Shown in pieces: positions 46,471 through 56,326 of a stretch of DNA of 64,000 bases; position 1 is the stretch's first letter; each line of letters starts with the position of its first letter. Both the position numbers and the translations under genes were made by a program. The stretch covers positions 39,740 to 103,739 of the forward strand of contig NZ_JAMXAX010000007.1 of assembly GCF_023913775.1 (NCBI RefSeq), given 5' to 3'. The notes beneath the pieces are model-generated. The model was not told the DNA's origin. It worked only from the letters and a program-made list of their open reading frames with translations, and ran no database searches. This stretch comes from Acidovorax facilis (GTDB lineage Bacteria > Pseudomonadota > Gammaproteobacteria > Burkholderiales > Burkholderiaceae_C).

Positions 46471-46932
46471 TTAGTTTTTGCTAGCGCTGGCTGCTGGGGT
46501 AGCGGCAGGGGCGGGGGCTGCAGGTGCCGCTGTTGGTGGTGTGGCTGGTGCTGCGGCGGTCTTGTCTGCGCTGCTGCGGGCCTTGCGTTCGGTGCCCTCG
46601 TGGCTGGCGGTTTTTTCTTTCTCTTTCTGTTTGCTCTTGGCTTCCGCCTTGGCGGCGGCCGCTGCGCTGTACTTCTTGCCGTTGACGGTCAGGCCCTCCT
46701 TGGAGAAGTTCACGGCGCTTTTGTTGCCCACGCCACCCACGCGGCCAATGAAGTCGGCCCAGTCCTTGAAGGGGGCGCTCTTGCGTTCTTCCAGGATGCG
46801 GCCCGACAGGCCGGGCCCGATGCCCTTGATGCCGTCGAGTTCGGCCTCGGTGGCGGTGTTCACGTCCACGGCGGCCCAGGTGGCGGTGGCGAGCAGCGTG
46901 GCAACCAGCAGGGTCAGCAGTTTCTTCAGCAT
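46471..46932 (-). CDS. ComEA-like helix-hairpin-helix protein
   Basis: A 153-residue secreted protein with signal peptide MLKKLLTLLVATLLATATWA and a helix-hairpin-helix DNA-binding segment (VDVNTATEAELDGIKGIGPGLSGRILEERK, residues about 21-50). The rest is a Lys/Ala-rich, then Ala/Pro-rich, low-complexity tail. HhH proteins of this kind bind DNA in the periplasm during transformation, but other competence genes are not seen here. It begins 37 bases after lapB. Confidence 0.87.
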   Translation of the reverse strand: MLKKLLTLLVATLLATATWAAVDVNTATEAELDGIKGIGPGLSGRILEERKSAPFKDWADFIGRVGGVGNKSAVNFSKEGLTVNGKKYSAAAAAKAEAKSKQKEKEKTASHEGTERKARSSADKTAAAPATPPTAAPAAPAPAATPAASASKN

Positions 46933-46969
46933 GGCAAGGGTTTTACAGCGTTGGGGATGAAGGCTTGGG

Positions 46970-48127
46970 TCAGAGTTCTTCGACCCGGCGTGCGGGGTAG
47001 CTGTCCCAGGTCTGGCAGCCGGGGCATTGCCAGAAATGCTGGCGGGCCTCGAAGCCACAGGCCGCACAGCGGTAGCGGGTCAGGGGCTTGACCGCGTGGT
47101 CCAGCGCGCGCTGGATCTGGGGGTGAAATTCTTCGTGTTCCAGCTTTTCAGTGGCCAGCCATTTGGCAGCGGCGACCAGCGAGCGCTCCTTGTCCAGGTG
47201 CTCCACATAACGCTGGCGGGCGGATGGGCGGGTGGTCTCGTCGGCGGCTTCCATGGCCACGATGCTTTCCAGCACGTCCAGCGAAGGCGCTTGCGCATAG
47301 TGCGCCTGCAAAAGGGCATGTACTTCCTGGGTGCGGCCGGTAGCGGTGGCAGCCTCGACCATCAGCGGGGCGGCCAGGGGCAGCGCTGCGGGGTTGCGCT
47401 CGCCCAGCGCCTTGAGCGTGGACAGCACGGCAGCCGGCTGACCCATCAGGCGTTGCAGGCGCGCCAGTTCAATGCGCGCGCGTGCAGCTTCAGGGGCGGC
47501 GGCCACGGCCTGTTCCAGCAACGCCTGGGCACCGGGCAGGTCGCCCTGGGCACTCAGCGCCAGCGCCTGCTCGCACAGGTAGTGGGCCTGCCGGGTGCTG
47601 AAATCGCCCTGGTCGGCGTCGTGCATCTTGCGGGCAATGGTGGCGGCGTGTGGCCAGTCGCGCGAGCGTTCATAAATGGCCAGCAGGGCCAGGCGGGCCT
47701 GGGCCTCGAAGGGCGTGCCTTCCAGGCGGCGCAGGGCGTCTTCCGCGCGGTCGAGCAGCCCGGCCTTGAGGAAGTCGAGCGCCAGCGCGTGCTGGGCACG
47801 TTCGCGGTCGGTGCGGGAGAGGTCGCCGCGCGAGAGCAGGTGCTCGTGCACGCGCACGGCGCGGTCGTATTCGCCCCGGCGGCGGAACAGATTGCCGAGG
47901 GCAAAGTGCAGTTCAGACGTATCGGGATCGTTCTGCACGGCCTCGATGAAGGCGTCGATGGCCTGGTCCTGCTGCTCGTTGAGCAGGAAGTTCAGGCCTT
48001 TGAAGTAGGCCTTGGGCGCGCGGCGGTTTTCTGCACGCAGTTGGCGCAGGTCAAAACGCGAAGCCAGCCAGCCCAGCACAAAGGCCACGGGCAGACCCAG
48101 CAGGATCCAGGTCAGGTCAAATTCCAT
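46970..48127 (-). CDS. lapB: LapB (YciM), lipopolysaccharide assembly TPR protein
   Basis: A 385-residue inner-membrane-anchored protein: one helix (LTWILLGLPVAFVLGWLASRF), nine or so TPR repeats and a C-terminal rubredoxin-like metal site (YRCAACGFEARQHFWQCPGCQTWDSYP, four cysteines as two CxxC). In E. coli LapB promotes FtsH-dependent turnover of LpxC, setting LPS levels. It overlaps lapA by 16 bases. Confidence 0.95.
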   Translation of the reverse strand: MEFDLTWILLGLPVAFVLGWLASRFDLRQLRAENRRAPKAYFKGLNFLLNEQQDQAIDAFIEAVQNDPDTSELHFALGNLFRRRGEYDRAVRVHEHLLSRGDLSRTDRERAQHALALDFLKAGLLDRAEDALRRLEGTPFEAQARLALLAIYERSRDWPHAATIARKMHDADQGDFSTRQAHYLCEQALALSAQGDLPGAQALLEQAVAAAPEAARARIELARLQRLMGQPAAVLSTLKALGERNPAALPLAAPLMVEAATATGRTQEVHALLQAHYAQAPSLDVLESIVAMEAADETTRPSARQRYVEHLDKERSLVAAAKWLATEKLEHEEFHPQIQRALDHAVKPLTRYRCAACGFEARQHFWQCPGCQTWDSYPARRVEEL

Positions 48128-48408
48128 GGGCGGAAGGCAGGTCGGGCGGAGGATGCCACAGGCGTGGGCGCTGCCACCGCGGCATGGGCGCGTCGCGCTG
48201 CGGTGCGGTGCCTCCACCAGCGCGGCACCATGCCCAGCACTCCCACGGCCAGGCCCGCTGAAAATGCGGTCAACACCACCAGCACCAACGGCGCGCGCCA
48301 TTGTGTGCCAAAGAAGAAGTGCACGGTGGCGTCCTGCTGGTTGTTCAGCGCGAAGGCAAACAGCGTAAAAAAAATGGCTGCCTTGAGCAGCCACAGGAGG
48401 TATTTCAT
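48112..48408 (-). CDS. lapA: LapA-like DUF1049 membrane protein
   Basis: A 98-residue protein with two helices (YLLWLLKAAIFFTLFAFALNNQ and LVLVVLTAFSAGLAVGVLGMV) and the DUF1049 pattern ALNNQQDATVHFFFG between them. It is partner to LapB in the same operon and the coding regions overlap. A GGAG ribosome binding site is near ATG 48408. Confidence 0.9.
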   Translation of the reverse strand: MKYLLWLLKAAIFFTLFAFALNNQQDATVHFFFGTQWRAPLVLVVLTAFSAGLAVGVLGMVPRWWRHRTAARRAHAAVAAPTPVASSARPAFRPWNLT

Positions 48409-48495
48409 CGGTCTCCCCAGTGGTGGGGCGATTCTAAGAGCTTGTGCCTGCTGGGCCGCATGGCCCTTGCAGGATGAGAATTCAAGTCAAATAGG

Positions 48496-48538
48496 CCTCT
48501 AGCGCTTATCTGTAAAGCGCGAGCAGATATTATTTTTG
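48496..48538. repeat. Dispersed palindromic repeat R1, copy f
   Basis: CCTCTAGCGCTTATCTGTAA, AGCGCGAGCAGATATTA. Lies between ihfB and lapA and runs into the last codons of ihfB. Confidence 0.8.
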
Positions 48539-48865
48539 AATGGTTGTGCTGCTGGCGGCACCGGAGTTTTCTTCCATCTCGGCGGTGCGCTTGTCCACGG
48601 CTTCACGCAGGGCCTTGCCAGGCTTGAAATGGGGCACCCGTTTTTCGGGGATGGCCACGGCCTCGCCGCTGCGCGGATTACGTCCCATGCGGGGTGGGCG
48701 GTGGTTGACCGAGAAGCTGCCAAAGCCCCGGATCTCGATGCGGTGCCCACGCACCAGGGCCTCGCCCACGGCGTCCAGGATGGTCTTGACGGCGTATTCG
48801 GCATCGCGATGGGTGAGCTGACCAAAGCGCGCGGCCAGTTCTTCAACGAGGTCTGAGCGGGTCAT
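48530..48865 (-). CDS. ihfB: Integration host factor beta subunit
   Basis: A 111-residue HU/IHF-fold protein. It begins [14 protein letters not shown] as E. coli IhfB does and contains the DNA-intercalating arm [30 protein letters not shown] with the conserved proline. I use ATG 48865 for that reason, not the in-frame ATG 48880. The last 17 residues ([15 protein letters not shown]) extend beyond the family core and run into an R1 repeat. Confidence 0.94.
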   Translation of the reverse strand: MTRSDLVEELAARFGQLTHRDAEYAVKTILDAVGEALVRGHRIEIRGFGSFSVNHRPPRMGRNPRSGEAVAIPEKRVPHFKPGKALREAVDKRTAEMEENSGAASSTTIQK

Positions 48866-48910
48866 GGAATCTTGGGGCATGGGCAGGCTGCGGGTGGGCA
48901 GGTCTTTGCT

Positions 48911-48940
48911 GAAAAAAGAGCGGGCGCCGAGGCGCCCGCT
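48911..48940 (-). terminator. Rho-independent terminator of rpsA
   Basis: Minus-strand stem GCGGGCGCC / GGCGCCCGC with a 2-nt loop (TC), then CTCTTTTTTC. It separates rpsA from ihfB, so ihfB probably also has its own promoter. Confidence 0.9.
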
Positions 48941-49002
48941 GTCTGACCGTACAAGGAGCTTACCGCGCAATGTGCGCTGAGGCTCCTCAACGGGTCAGCG
49001 CT

Positions 49003-50688
49003 TTACTTTTCCGAGTTGTCCAGCTTGGCGCGCAGCAGGGCGCCCAGGCTGGTCGTGCCGGCGCTTTCGCGGCTCGATTGCTGGCTCAGGTTGGCCATGG
49101 CGCCTTGTTCGTCAGCCATGTCCTTTTGCTTGATCGACAGCTGGATGTTGCGGGTCTTGCGATCCACGTTGACCACCACGGCCGTGACTTCGTCGCCTTC
49201 CTTGAGCACGTTGCGGGCATCTTCCACGCGGTCGCGGGAGATTTCCGAAGCGCGCAGGTAACCCACGATGTCTTCGCCGAGGTCGATTTCAGCGCCACGG
49301 GCGTCCACGGTCTTGACCTTGCCGGTCACCGTCTGGCCCTTGTCGTTCACCGTTACGAAGGTCGTGAATGGGTCGCCGTCGAGCTGCTTGATGCCCAGCG
49401 AGATGCGTTCGCGGTCCACGTCCACGGCCAGCACGATGGCTTCCACTTCCTGGCCCTTCTTGTAGTTACGAACTGCGGCTTCGCCGGCTTCGTTCCACGA
49501 CAGGTCAGACAGGTGAACCAGGCCGTCGATGCCGGCAGCCAGGCCCACGAACACGCCGAAGTCGGTGATCGACTTGATAGGACCCTTCACGCGGTCGCCG
49601 CGCTTCGTGTCCTGTGCGAATTCTTGCCATGGGTTGGCCTTGCACTGCTTCATGCCCAGGCTGATGCGGCGCTTGTCTTCGTCGATTTCGAGGACCATGA
49701 CTTCGACTTCGTCGCCCAGCGAAACCAGCTTGGCGGGAGCGATGTTCTTGTTGGTCCAGTCCATTTCAGACACGTGCACCAGGCCTTCGATGCCGGGTTC
49801 GAGTTCGACGAACGCGCCGTAGTCGGCAATGTTCGTGATCTTGCCGAACAGGCGGGTGCCTTGGGGGTAGCGGCGGTTCACGCCCATCCATGGGTCGTCG
49901 CCCATTTGCTTCAGACCCAGGGACACGCGGTTCTTTTCGGTGTCGAACTTCAGGATCTTGGCCGTGATTTCCTGGCCAGCCGTCACCACTTCGGAGGGGT
50001 GACGCACACGGCGCCACGCCATGTCGGTGATGTGCAGCAGGCCGTCGATGCCGCCCAGGTCCACGAATGCACCGTATTCGGTGATGTTCTTGACCACGCC
50101 TTGAACGATGGAGCCTTCCTTCAGGGTTTCCATCAGCTTGGCGCGCTCTTCGCCCATGGAGGCTTCCACCACAGCGCGGCGGCTCAGCACCACGTTGTTG
50201 CGCTTGCGGTCCAGCTTGATGACCTTGAATTCCATGGTCTTGTTTTCGTACGGCGTCAGATCCTTGATCGGACGGGTATCGATCAGCGAACCGGGCAGGA
50301 ATGCGCGGATGCCGTTGACCAGAACGGTCAGACCGCCCTTGACCTTGCCGCTGGTCGTGCCAGTGACGAATTCGCCGGATTCCAGGGCCTTTTCCAGGCT
50401 CATCCACGAAGCCAGGCGCTTGGCGGTGTCGCGCGACAGGATGGTGTCGCCGTAGCCGTTTTCGATGGAGCCAATGGCCACCGACACGAAGTCACCCACT
50501 TGGACTTCGACTTCGCCCTTGTCGTTCTTGAACTCTTCCAGCGGCACGTAGGCTTCGGACTTGAGGCCAGCGTTCACGACCACGAAGTTGTGCTCAACGC
50601 GCACGACTTCAGCGGTGATGACTTCGCCTGGGCGCATTTCCGTGCGCTGCAAAGATTCTTCAAAAAGGGCGGCAAAAGATTCGGACAT
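49003..50688 (-). CDS. rpsA: 30S ribosomal protein S1
   Basis: A 561-residue protein with six S1 RNA-binding repeats (for example [106 protein letters not shown]). It unfolds mRNA on the 30S subunit. ATG 50688 has AAGGAA a few bases upstream; the in-frame ATG 50703 is less likely. Downstream lies a strong terminator. Confidence 0.97.
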   Translation of the reverse strand: MSESFAALFEESLQRTEMRPGEVITAEVVRVEHNFVVVNAGLKSEAYVPLEEFKNDKGEVEVQVGDFVSVAIGSIENGYGDTILSRDTAKRLASWMSLEKALESGEFVTGTTSGKVKGGLTVLVNGIRAFLPGSLIDTRPIKDLTPYENKTMEFKVIKLDRKRNNVVLSRRAVVEASMGEERAKLMETLKEGSIVQGVVKNITEYGAFVDLGGIDGLLHITDMAWRRVRHPSEVVTAGQEITAKILKFDTEKNRVSLGLKQMGDDPWMGVNRRYPQGTRLFGKITNIADYGAFVELEPGIEGLVHVSEMDWTNKNIAPAKLVSLGDEVEVMVLEIDEDKRRISLGMKQCKANPWQEFAQDTKRGDRVKGPIKSITDFGVFVGLAAGIDGLVHLSDLSWNEAGEAAVRNYKKGQEVEAIVLAVDVDRERISLGIKQLDGDPFTTFVTVNDKGQTVTGKVKTVDARGAEIDLGEDIVGYLRASEISRDRVEDARNVLKEGDEVTAVVVNVDRKTRNIQLSIKQKDMADEQGAMANLSQQSSRESAGTTSLGALLRAKLDNSEK

Positions 50689-50894
50689 GTGTTTCCTTGC
50701 CACAAACAGGATTCCAGTAGCACCATTGCTACTGTTTTTATAGCTGCTTGCGGTGGTTTTTTGCGGTAGAACCGCGGGTTAGGTTATCGATCCACACAAC
50801 CTGTGCGCTGGCGCGCGAGAGGAGTTGCGTGGGCCTGTGGCAAGGCCTTTCAGCATTGCCTGTGGAGCCCGTTCTAAAAAAGGCTCCACACGTT

Positions 50895-52937
50895 TCAACC
50901 CTGCGCAGACCCTGCGAAAGGTTGACGCTCCTGCCACCAGGCCAGCACCTTTTCAACGGCTTGTTCAATCGTCAAATCGGAGTTGTCCAGGACCAGAGCG
51001 TCCTGCGCGGGCTTGAGAGGTGCAACGCTGCGGGTGCTGTCCCGGGCGTCGCGCGCTTCCAGATCTGCGCGGAGGTCTGCGATACTAGCCGAAAAACCCT
51101 TTGAAATCAACTGTTTATAACGGCGCTCGGCGCGGCAGGCGGCGCTGGCCGTCAAATAGACCTTCAAAGGGGCGTCCGGGAAGATCACCGTGCCCATGTC
51201 CCGGCCGTCGGCCACCAGCCCCGGCAGACGCTGGAAGCTGTGTTGCAGATCCACGAGCGCCCCCCGCACGGCGGGCAGGGCAGAGACGCGGGATGCGTTC
51301 ATGCCGGCCTCTTCGGTGCGGATGGCTTCCGTTACATCGTCGCTGCCCAGCCACACCCGGCCCCCTTCGAAACGCACGGGCAGCGTCTGCGCCAAGGCGG
51401 CAATGCGGGCCTCGTGCTCGGGGGTGATGGCCAGGCCAGCGCGCAGGGCGGCGAGGGCCGTGATGCGGTACATCGCCCCAGAGTCCAGGAACCGGTAGCC
51501 CAGGCGCTGCGCGACCGCAGCCGCCACGGTGCCCTTGCCCGAGGCGGTGGGGCCGTCGATGCAGATCACCGGGATGTGGCCAGTGGCAGTGCTTGCCACC
51601 GAGAACAGGGCTTCAAAGTAATCCGGGAAGGTCTTCGCCACGCATTTGGGGTCTTCAATGCGCACGGGCAGGCCCGCCGGGTTGAACGCCGCCAGCGAGA
51701 AACACATGGCCACGCGGTGGTCGTCGTAGGTGTGGATGCTGGCTGCTTTCCAGTCTTGGACTTGGGCAGGTGGCGTGACGCGGATGAAGTCCGCCCCTTC
51801 TTCCACCGTGGCTCCGAGCTTGCGCAGTTCGTTGGCCATGGCGGCGATGCGGTCGGTTTCCTTCACGCGCCAGCTGGCGATGTTGCGCAGCGTGGTGGTG
51901 CCCTCGGCATACAGCGCCATCACGGCCAGCGTCATGGCGGCATCGGGGATGTGGTTGCAGTCCAGATCAATGGCCTTGAGCGGCCAGCCCTGGCCCGGTT
52001 CACCCCGCTGGATGTGCAGCCAGTTGGGGCCACCGGTGACCACGGCACCCATGGCACGGGCGGCATCGACAAAGCGGATGTCGCCCTGGATCGAATCGAG
52101 GCCCACGCCTTGAATTTTGATGCCACTTTGGCCGCCAGCGCTTGATGTGATTGCGCCAAGCGCTATGAAATAGCTAGCAGATGATGCGTCGGCCTCGACG
52201 TGGATGGTGCCGGGCGACTGGTAGCGGCTGCCCGCCGCAATCGTGAACCGCTGCCAGTTCTGGTGCTCGACCACGATGCCGAAGCGCGCCAGAAGCTGGA
52301 GGGTGATGGCGATGTAGGGCTTGGAGATCAATTCCCCCACCACATCGATCACGATGTTCTGAGTGCCGGCCGCCAGTGGCAATGCCATGAGCAGAGCGGT
52401 CAGGAACTGGCTGGACACATCGCCGCGCACGCGGATGGGCTCTGCCAGTGCCAGCGCAGGGACGCCATTGGCGTGGGCGATGCGCAGCGGCGGGTAGCCG
52501 TCGTTCCCCAGGTAGTCGATCTGGCAGCCCAGCTGGCGCAGTGCATCCACCAGGTCGCCAATTGGGCGCTCGTGCATGCGCGGGACGCCCGACAGCTCGA
52601 ATTCACCGCCCAGCAAGGCCAGTGCGGCCGTCAGCGGGCGCATGGCAGTGCCAGCATTGCCCATGAAGAGCTTGGCCGGCGACTGCGGTGCGCGGCCGCC
52701 CAGGCCCGTGATGTGCACGGTGCTGCCCGCCTCGTCCACGGTGCAGCCAATCTGGCGCAGCCCGTCGAGCATGACGCGGGTGTCGTCGGACGCCAGCAGG
52801 TCGTGCACGGTGGTGGTGCCGTTGCTCAGCGCCGCCAGCAGCAACACGCGGTTGGAAATGCTCTTGGAGCCCGGCAGGTGGACTTCACCTGCAGCGGCTT
52901 GCAAGGGGGGCAGGTCAATAAATGCGGTGCTGTACAT
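50895..52937 (-). CDS. aroA: Bifunctional EPSP synthase / cytidylate kinase (AroA-Cmk fusion)
   Basis: A 680-residue fusion. Residues about 1-445 are 3-phosphoshikimate 1-carboxyvinyltransferase: [62 protein letters not shown]. Residues about 455-680 are cytidylate kinase: [24 protein letters not shown] (P-loop), [11 protein letters not shown] and [23 protein letters not shown]. The AroA part has an unusual stretch near residues 252-270 ([18 protein letters not shown]) where an R1 repeat lies in the DNA. I start at ATG 52937. Such fusions are known in Comamonadaceae. aroA and cmk are adjacent before rpsA in many proteobacteria. Confidence 0.94.
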   Translation of the reverse strand: MYSTAFIDLPPLQAAAGEVHLPGSKSISNRVLLLAALSNGTTTVHDLLASDDTRVMLDGLRQIGCTVDEAGSTVHITGLGGRAPQSPAKLFMGNAGTAMRPLTAALALLGGEFELSGVPRMHERPIGDLVDALRQLGCQIDYLGNDGYPPLRIAHANGVPALALAEPIRVRGDVSSQFLTALLMALPLAAGTQNIVIDVVGELISKPYIAITLQLLARFGIVVEHQNWQRFTIAAGSRYQSPGTIHVEADASSASYFIALGAITSSAGGQSGIKIQGVGLDSIQGDIRFVDAARAMGAVVTGGPNWLHIQRGEPGQGWPLKAIDLDCNHIPDAAMTLAVMALYAEGTTTLRNIASWRVKETDRIAAMANELRKLGATVEEGADFIRVTPPAQVQDWKAASIHTYDDHRVAMCFSLAAFNPAGLPVRIEDPKCVAKTFPDYFEALFSVASTATGHIPVICIDGPTASGKGTVAAAVAQRLGYRFLDSGAMYRITALAALRAGLAITPEHEARIAALAQTLPVRFEGGRVWLGSDDVTEAIRTEEAGMNASRVSALPAVRGALVDLQHSFQRLPGLVADGRDMGTVIFPDAPLKVYLTASAACRAERRYKQLISKGFSASIADLRADLEARDARDSTRSVAPLKPAQDALVLDNSDLTIEQAVEKVLAWWQERQPFAGSAQG
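52134..52180. repeat. Dispersed palindromic repeat R1, copy h, inside aroA
   Basis: GCCAGCGCTTGATGTGATTG, CGCCAAGCGCTATGAAATAG, CTAGCAG lies within the reading frame of aroA-cmk and keeps it open. The AroA segment it encodes is not well conserved in the family. Confidence 0.7.
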
Positions 52938-53033
52938 CGGTATCTTTCGTCCATTGGTCCAAGCGCCCGCCATTACTGGCGCAGGCCCATCCCAGTGCAC
53001 CCGTGGAACTGGCTTTGCCAGGCCACTGGGTGC

Positions 53034-53072
53034 GTCCCCCTTGGGGGAAGGCGCCGCAGGCGACTCAGGGGG
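53034..53072 (+). repeat. Dispersed intergenic repeat R2, copy 3
   Basis: GTCCCCCTTGGGGGAAGGCG, CCGCAGGCGACTCAGGGGG: same family and orientation as the 5041 copy. It sits between aroA-cmk and tyrA. Confidence 0.75.
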
Positions 53073-53945
53073 TTACTTTCTCTTCGCACCCATGCGCCAA
53101 TGCGCCCGGGTCTCGCTGGCCAGCGTCAGCATGTCTTCCAGCGCCTGGGCATCGCCCTTTTGCATGGCCTGCTCGATGGTGTGCAGTGCCTGCTGGAACA
53201 GTTTGGACTGGGCGATCAGCTCGTCGCGGTTGGACAGCAGGATGTCGCGCCACACCTTGGGATCACTGGCTGCAATGCGCGTGAAGTCCCGGAACCCCGG
53301 GCCCGCCAGCGACAGGAAATCGTCTCCGGTGTCCTGGCCCGTGATGCTGTTCATCATCGCAAAGGCGAGCACATGAGGCAGGTGACTGACAGCTGCAAAC
53401 GCCGCATCGTGCGACTCGGGCGACATGCTGGTCACACGGCTGCCCAGGGCCGTCCAGATGTCCTGGGCTTTTTGCAGCTGCGCGGTGAAGGTGCGTTCGG
53501 TGGGCGTGAGGATCACCTGGCGCCCGCTGTAGAGATCGGCCTCGGCATGTTCCACGCCCGACACTTCGCGCCCTGTGATTGGATGTGCAGGCACAAACGA
53601 GCCCACTTGGTCGCGCAAGGCGCGGCGTGCGGCCTGCACCACATCGGCCTTGGTGGAGCCCACGTCCATGATCAGCATCTGGGGGGTGACCAGGTGCTTG
53701 ATGGCCTTGAGCGTGGCTTCGGTGGCGGCCACGGGCACGGCCACCAGCACAATGTCAGCGCCAGCAACGGCCAGCAAGGCGGACGGCGCCTCGACATCGA
53801 TCACACCCAGCTGGCGGGCGCGGTCGGTGGTGGAGGGTGATTTGCTGTAACCCACCACGCGTTTGACCAGGCCGGCCTTCTTCATGGCCAGGGCGAATGA
53901 GCCTCCCATGAGCCCGCAGCCGATCAGTCCCAGTTGTTCGAACAT
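53073..53945 (-). CDS. tyrA: Prephenate dehydrogenase family protein TyrA
   Basis: A 290-residue enzyme with NAD-binding GLIGCGLMGGSFA at the N-terminus, VGSTKADVVQAARRAL, PAHPITGREVSGVEHA (conserved His) and SHLPHVLAFAMM. It makes 4-hydroxyphenylpyruvate (or tyrosine from arogenate). It follows pheA with a 12-bp gap, so the two are co-transcribed. Confidence 0.94.
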   Translation of the reverse strand: MFEQLGLIGCGLMGGSFALAMKKAGLVKRVVGYSKSPSTTDRARQLGVIDVEAPSALLAVAGADIVLVAVPVAATEATLKAIKHLVTPQMLIMDVGSTKADVVQAARRALRDQVGSFVPAHPITGREVSGVEHAEADLYSGRQVILTPTERTFTAQLQKAQDIWTALGSRVTSMSPESHDAAFAAVSHLPHVLAFAMMNSITGQDTGDDFLSLAGPGFRDFTRIAASDPKVWRDILLSNRDELIAQSKLFQQALHTIEQAMQKGDAQALEDMLTLASETRAHWRMGAKRK

Positions 53946-53957
53946 GGCGACGGCTCC

Positions 53958-55055
53958 TTATGACGAGACAGGGTAGGTGCCCAGGACCTTGTAGAACGCG
54001 CACAGGCTGCGCAGTTCTTCCAGCGCCCTGGCCACATGGGGCTGGGCAGGATGGCCGTCGAGATCGATGTAGAAGTAATACTCCCACTGGCCGGTGCGGG
54101 CGGGGCGCGATTCGAAGCGCGTCATGGACACACCATGCGTCTTGAGCGGCACCAGCAGGTCGTGCACGGCGCCAGGGCGGTTGGGCACCGACACCACAAG
54201 GCTGGTGCAGTCCTTGCCCGAGGGTGGTGGCGTCTGCAGCGTGTGCGGCAGGCAGATGATGGCGAAGCGGGTGCGGTTGTAGGCGTCGTCCTGAATGGCG
54301 TGGGAGACGATGTGCAAGCCGAACTGAGTGGCTGCACGTTCGCTGGAGAGGGCCGCCCAGGCAGGGTTGGTGGTGGCCAGGCGTGCGCCTTCGGCATTGC
54401 TGGACACCGGGCGGCGCTCGGCATGCGGCAGGTGCTTGGACAACCAAGCCTGGCATTGTGCGAGCGCTTGCGGATGGGCCAGCACCACCTCAATGCCATC
54501 CAGTGAGTTGCGGGTGCGCAGCAGGTTGTGGCGCACGAGCAGGCTGACTTCGCCCACTACGTGGGTGGGGGTGTGCAGGAAGAGGTCGAGCGAGCGGGTG
54601 ACCACGCCTTCGGTAGAGTTCTCCACGCCCACCACGCCGTACTGCGCGCTGCCAGCGGCTGTGGCGTGGAACACTTCGTCGAAGTTGGCGCAGTACATCA
54701 GGTCGGCCGCGCCGCCAAAGAACTCGATCGCTGCCTGCTCGCAGAACGTGCCCTCGGGGCCCAGCACGGCCACACGCTGGGGCGATTCGAGCGCCAGGCA
54801 GGCGGACATGATCTCGCGCCAGATGGCAGCGACGTGCGCGCCCTTGAGCGGCCCAGGGTTGGCGTTGGTGATCTTGTCGATGACCTGGGCTACACGGTCG
54901 GGTCGGAAAAAGGGCGTGCCTTCGCGCTTCTTGACTTCACCCACCTGTTCGGCCACGAGCGCCCGTTGGTTCAGCAGCGTGAGCAGTTGCTGGTCGATGC
55001 TGTCGATCTGCACGCGCAGGCTGGCGAGGTCGGGTGAGGCTTGCGGAGTGTTCAT
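53958..55055 (-). CDS. pheA: Bifunctional chorismate mutase / prephenate dehydratase PheA
   Basis: A 365-residue P-protein in three parts: chorismate mutase (SLRVQIDSIDQQLLTLLNQRALVAEQVGEVKKREG, residues 10-45), prephenate dehydratase (VAVLGPEGTFCEQAAIEFFG to VVGVENSTEGVVTRSLDLF) and a C-terminal ACT domain with an ESRPARTGQWEYYFYIDLDGH motif for phenylalanine feedback. It sits between serC and tyrA, matching the usual betaproteobacterial order. Confidence 0.95.
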   Translation of the reverse strand: MNTPQASPDLASLRVQIDSIDQQLLTLLNQRALVAEQVGEVKKREGTPFFRPDRVAQVIDKITNANPGPLKGAHVAAIWREIMSACLALESPQRVAVLGPEGTFCEQAAIEFFGGAADLMYCANFDEVFHATAAGSAQYGVVGVENSTEGVVTRSLDLFLHTPTHVVGEVSLLVRHNLLRTRNSLDGIEVVLAHPQALAQCQAWLSKHLPHAERRPVSSNAEGARLATTNPAWAALSSERAATQFGLHIVSHAIQDDAYNRTRFAIICLPHTLQTPPPSGKDCTSLVVSVPNRPGAVHDLLVPLKTHGVSMTRFESRPARTGQWEYYFYIDLDGHPAQPHVARALEELRSLCAFYKVLGTYPVSS

Positions 55056-55109
55056 GGATGGGAAAATATCGGTGCGCTGTCGCGAAAACGTGGGTGGGCC
55101 GTAGTCCGC

Positions 55110-56219
55110 TCAGGCGTGTTTTTGTTCAAATTCTCGCATGTAGTCCACCAGCGCCTGCACGCCCGCCAGGGGCATGGCGTTATAGATGCTGGCTCGCATG
55201 CCGCCCACGGACTTGTGGCCCTTGAGCTGCAGCAGGCCGCGCTCCTTGGCGCCGACCAGGAAGGCTTCGTTGCGGCTTTCGTCGCGCAGGAAGAACGGGA
55301 TGTTCATGCGCGAGCGGCAGTTGGCAGCCACCTTGTTCACATACAACTGCGAGCTGTCGATGGCTTTGTAGAGAAGATCCGCCTTGGCCATGTTGCGCTG
55401 CTCCATGGCTGCCACACCGCTCAAGGCCCCTTCGGTCTGGCGCTTGAGCCACTGGAAGGTCAGGCCTGCAACGTAGATGCCCCAGGTGGGGGGGGTGTTG
55501 AACATGGATTGGTTTTCTGCCACCACGCGGTAGTCAAACGCGCTGGGGCACGCGGGCAGGGCGTGGCCCAGCAGGTCCTCGCGCACGATCACCAGCGTGA
55601 GGCCTGCAGGCCCGAGGTTCTTCTGCGCACCGCCAAAGGCCAGTCCGACACGTGACCAGTCCACCGGCCGCGATGCGACATGGGAAGAGAAGTCAATGAT
55701 CAGTGGTGCATCGCTGCCCAGGGCCTTCAGGTCGGGCAGCTCGTGGAACTCGGTGCCATTGATGGTTTCGTTGCTGCAGATGTGCAAATAGCTCGCACCC
55801 CGGCTCACCGTCCAGGAGGCCGGGTCGGGCACGGTGGTGAAGCTGGTGTCTTCGGAGGAGGCAACGATGTTCACTTCGGATGCGTATTTGCGCGCTTCCT
55901 TCTGCGACTTTTGGCTCCAGCTGCCAGTCACCACAAAATCAACCACGCCGGCCCGCGAGAGATTGAGCGGGACGATCGCGTTCTCGGCCAGGCCACCGCC
56001 CTGCATGAACAGGATCTTGAAGTTGGCGGGCACGGCCAGAAGCTCGCGCAGATCGGCTTCCGCCTGTTCGTAGATGGACAGGAACTCTTTGCCCCGATGG
56101 CTCATTTCCATCACGCCCATGCCGCTGCCATGCCAGTCCAGCATCTCGGCGGCGGCCTGCTCCAGGACTTCGGTGGGTATGGCGGCCGGGCCGGCCGAGA
56201 AGTTGTATGGGCGTTTCAT
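55110..56219 (-). CDS. serC: Phosphoserine aminotransferase
   Basis: A 369-residue PLP enzyme of serine and pyridoxine synthesis. It starts [22 protein letters not shown], with [31 protein letters not shown] and the PLP lysine in [24 protein letters not shown] 56219 gives the standard start. There is no Shine-Dalgarno sequence: an R1 repeat ends within a few bases of the start codon. Confidence 0.95.
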   Translation of the reverse strand: MKRPYNFSAGPAAIPTEVLEQAAAEMLDWHGSGMGVMEMSHRGKEFLSIYEQAEADLRELLAVPANFKILFMQGGGLAENAIVPLNLSRAGVVDFVVTGSWSQKSQKEARKYASEVNIVASSEDTSFTTVPDPASWTVSRGASYLHICSNETINGTEFHELPDLKALGSDAPLIIDFSSHVASRPVDWSRVGLAFGGAQKNLGPAGLTLVIVREDLLGHALPACPSAFDYRVVAENQSMFNTPPTWGIYVAGLTFQWLKRQTEGALSGVAAMEQRNMAKADLLYKAIDSSQLYVNKVAANCRSRMNIPFFLRDESRNEAFLVGAKERGLLQLKGHKSVGGMRASIYNAMPLAGVQALVDYMREFEQKHA

Positions 56220-56226
56220 TTTTTTG

Positions 56227-56275
56227 GTCAAAATGGCTGCTAGCGCTTATCAGATAAGCGCTAGCAGCTTCAGTT
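56227..56275. repeat. Dispersed palindromic repeat R1, copy g
   Basis: The best-preserved copy: GCTGCTAGCGCTTATC, a central A, then the exact reverse complement (56236-56268). It ends in AAAATGGTCAA-type flank near the serC start codon. Confidence 0.92.
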
Positions 56276-56288
56276 TTAATAGCGCAAT

Positions 56289-56315
56289 GGGTGCTGCGCC
56301 GTCGGGGCAGCACCC
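56289..56315. terminator. Hairpin after the gyrA stop
   Basis: GGGTGCTGC and GCAGCACCC pair around a 9-base loop, directly after gyrA. It lacks a clear U tract on either strand. It may slow or terminate transcription between gyrA and serC. Confidence 0.5.
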
Positions 56316-56326
56316 GCTGGTCTGAC

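Noticed and set aside
46471..46932. A competence operon built on the ComEA-like gene
   Set aside because: No comEC, pilin or other uptake genes are near; it follows lapB at a short distance and may have another role.
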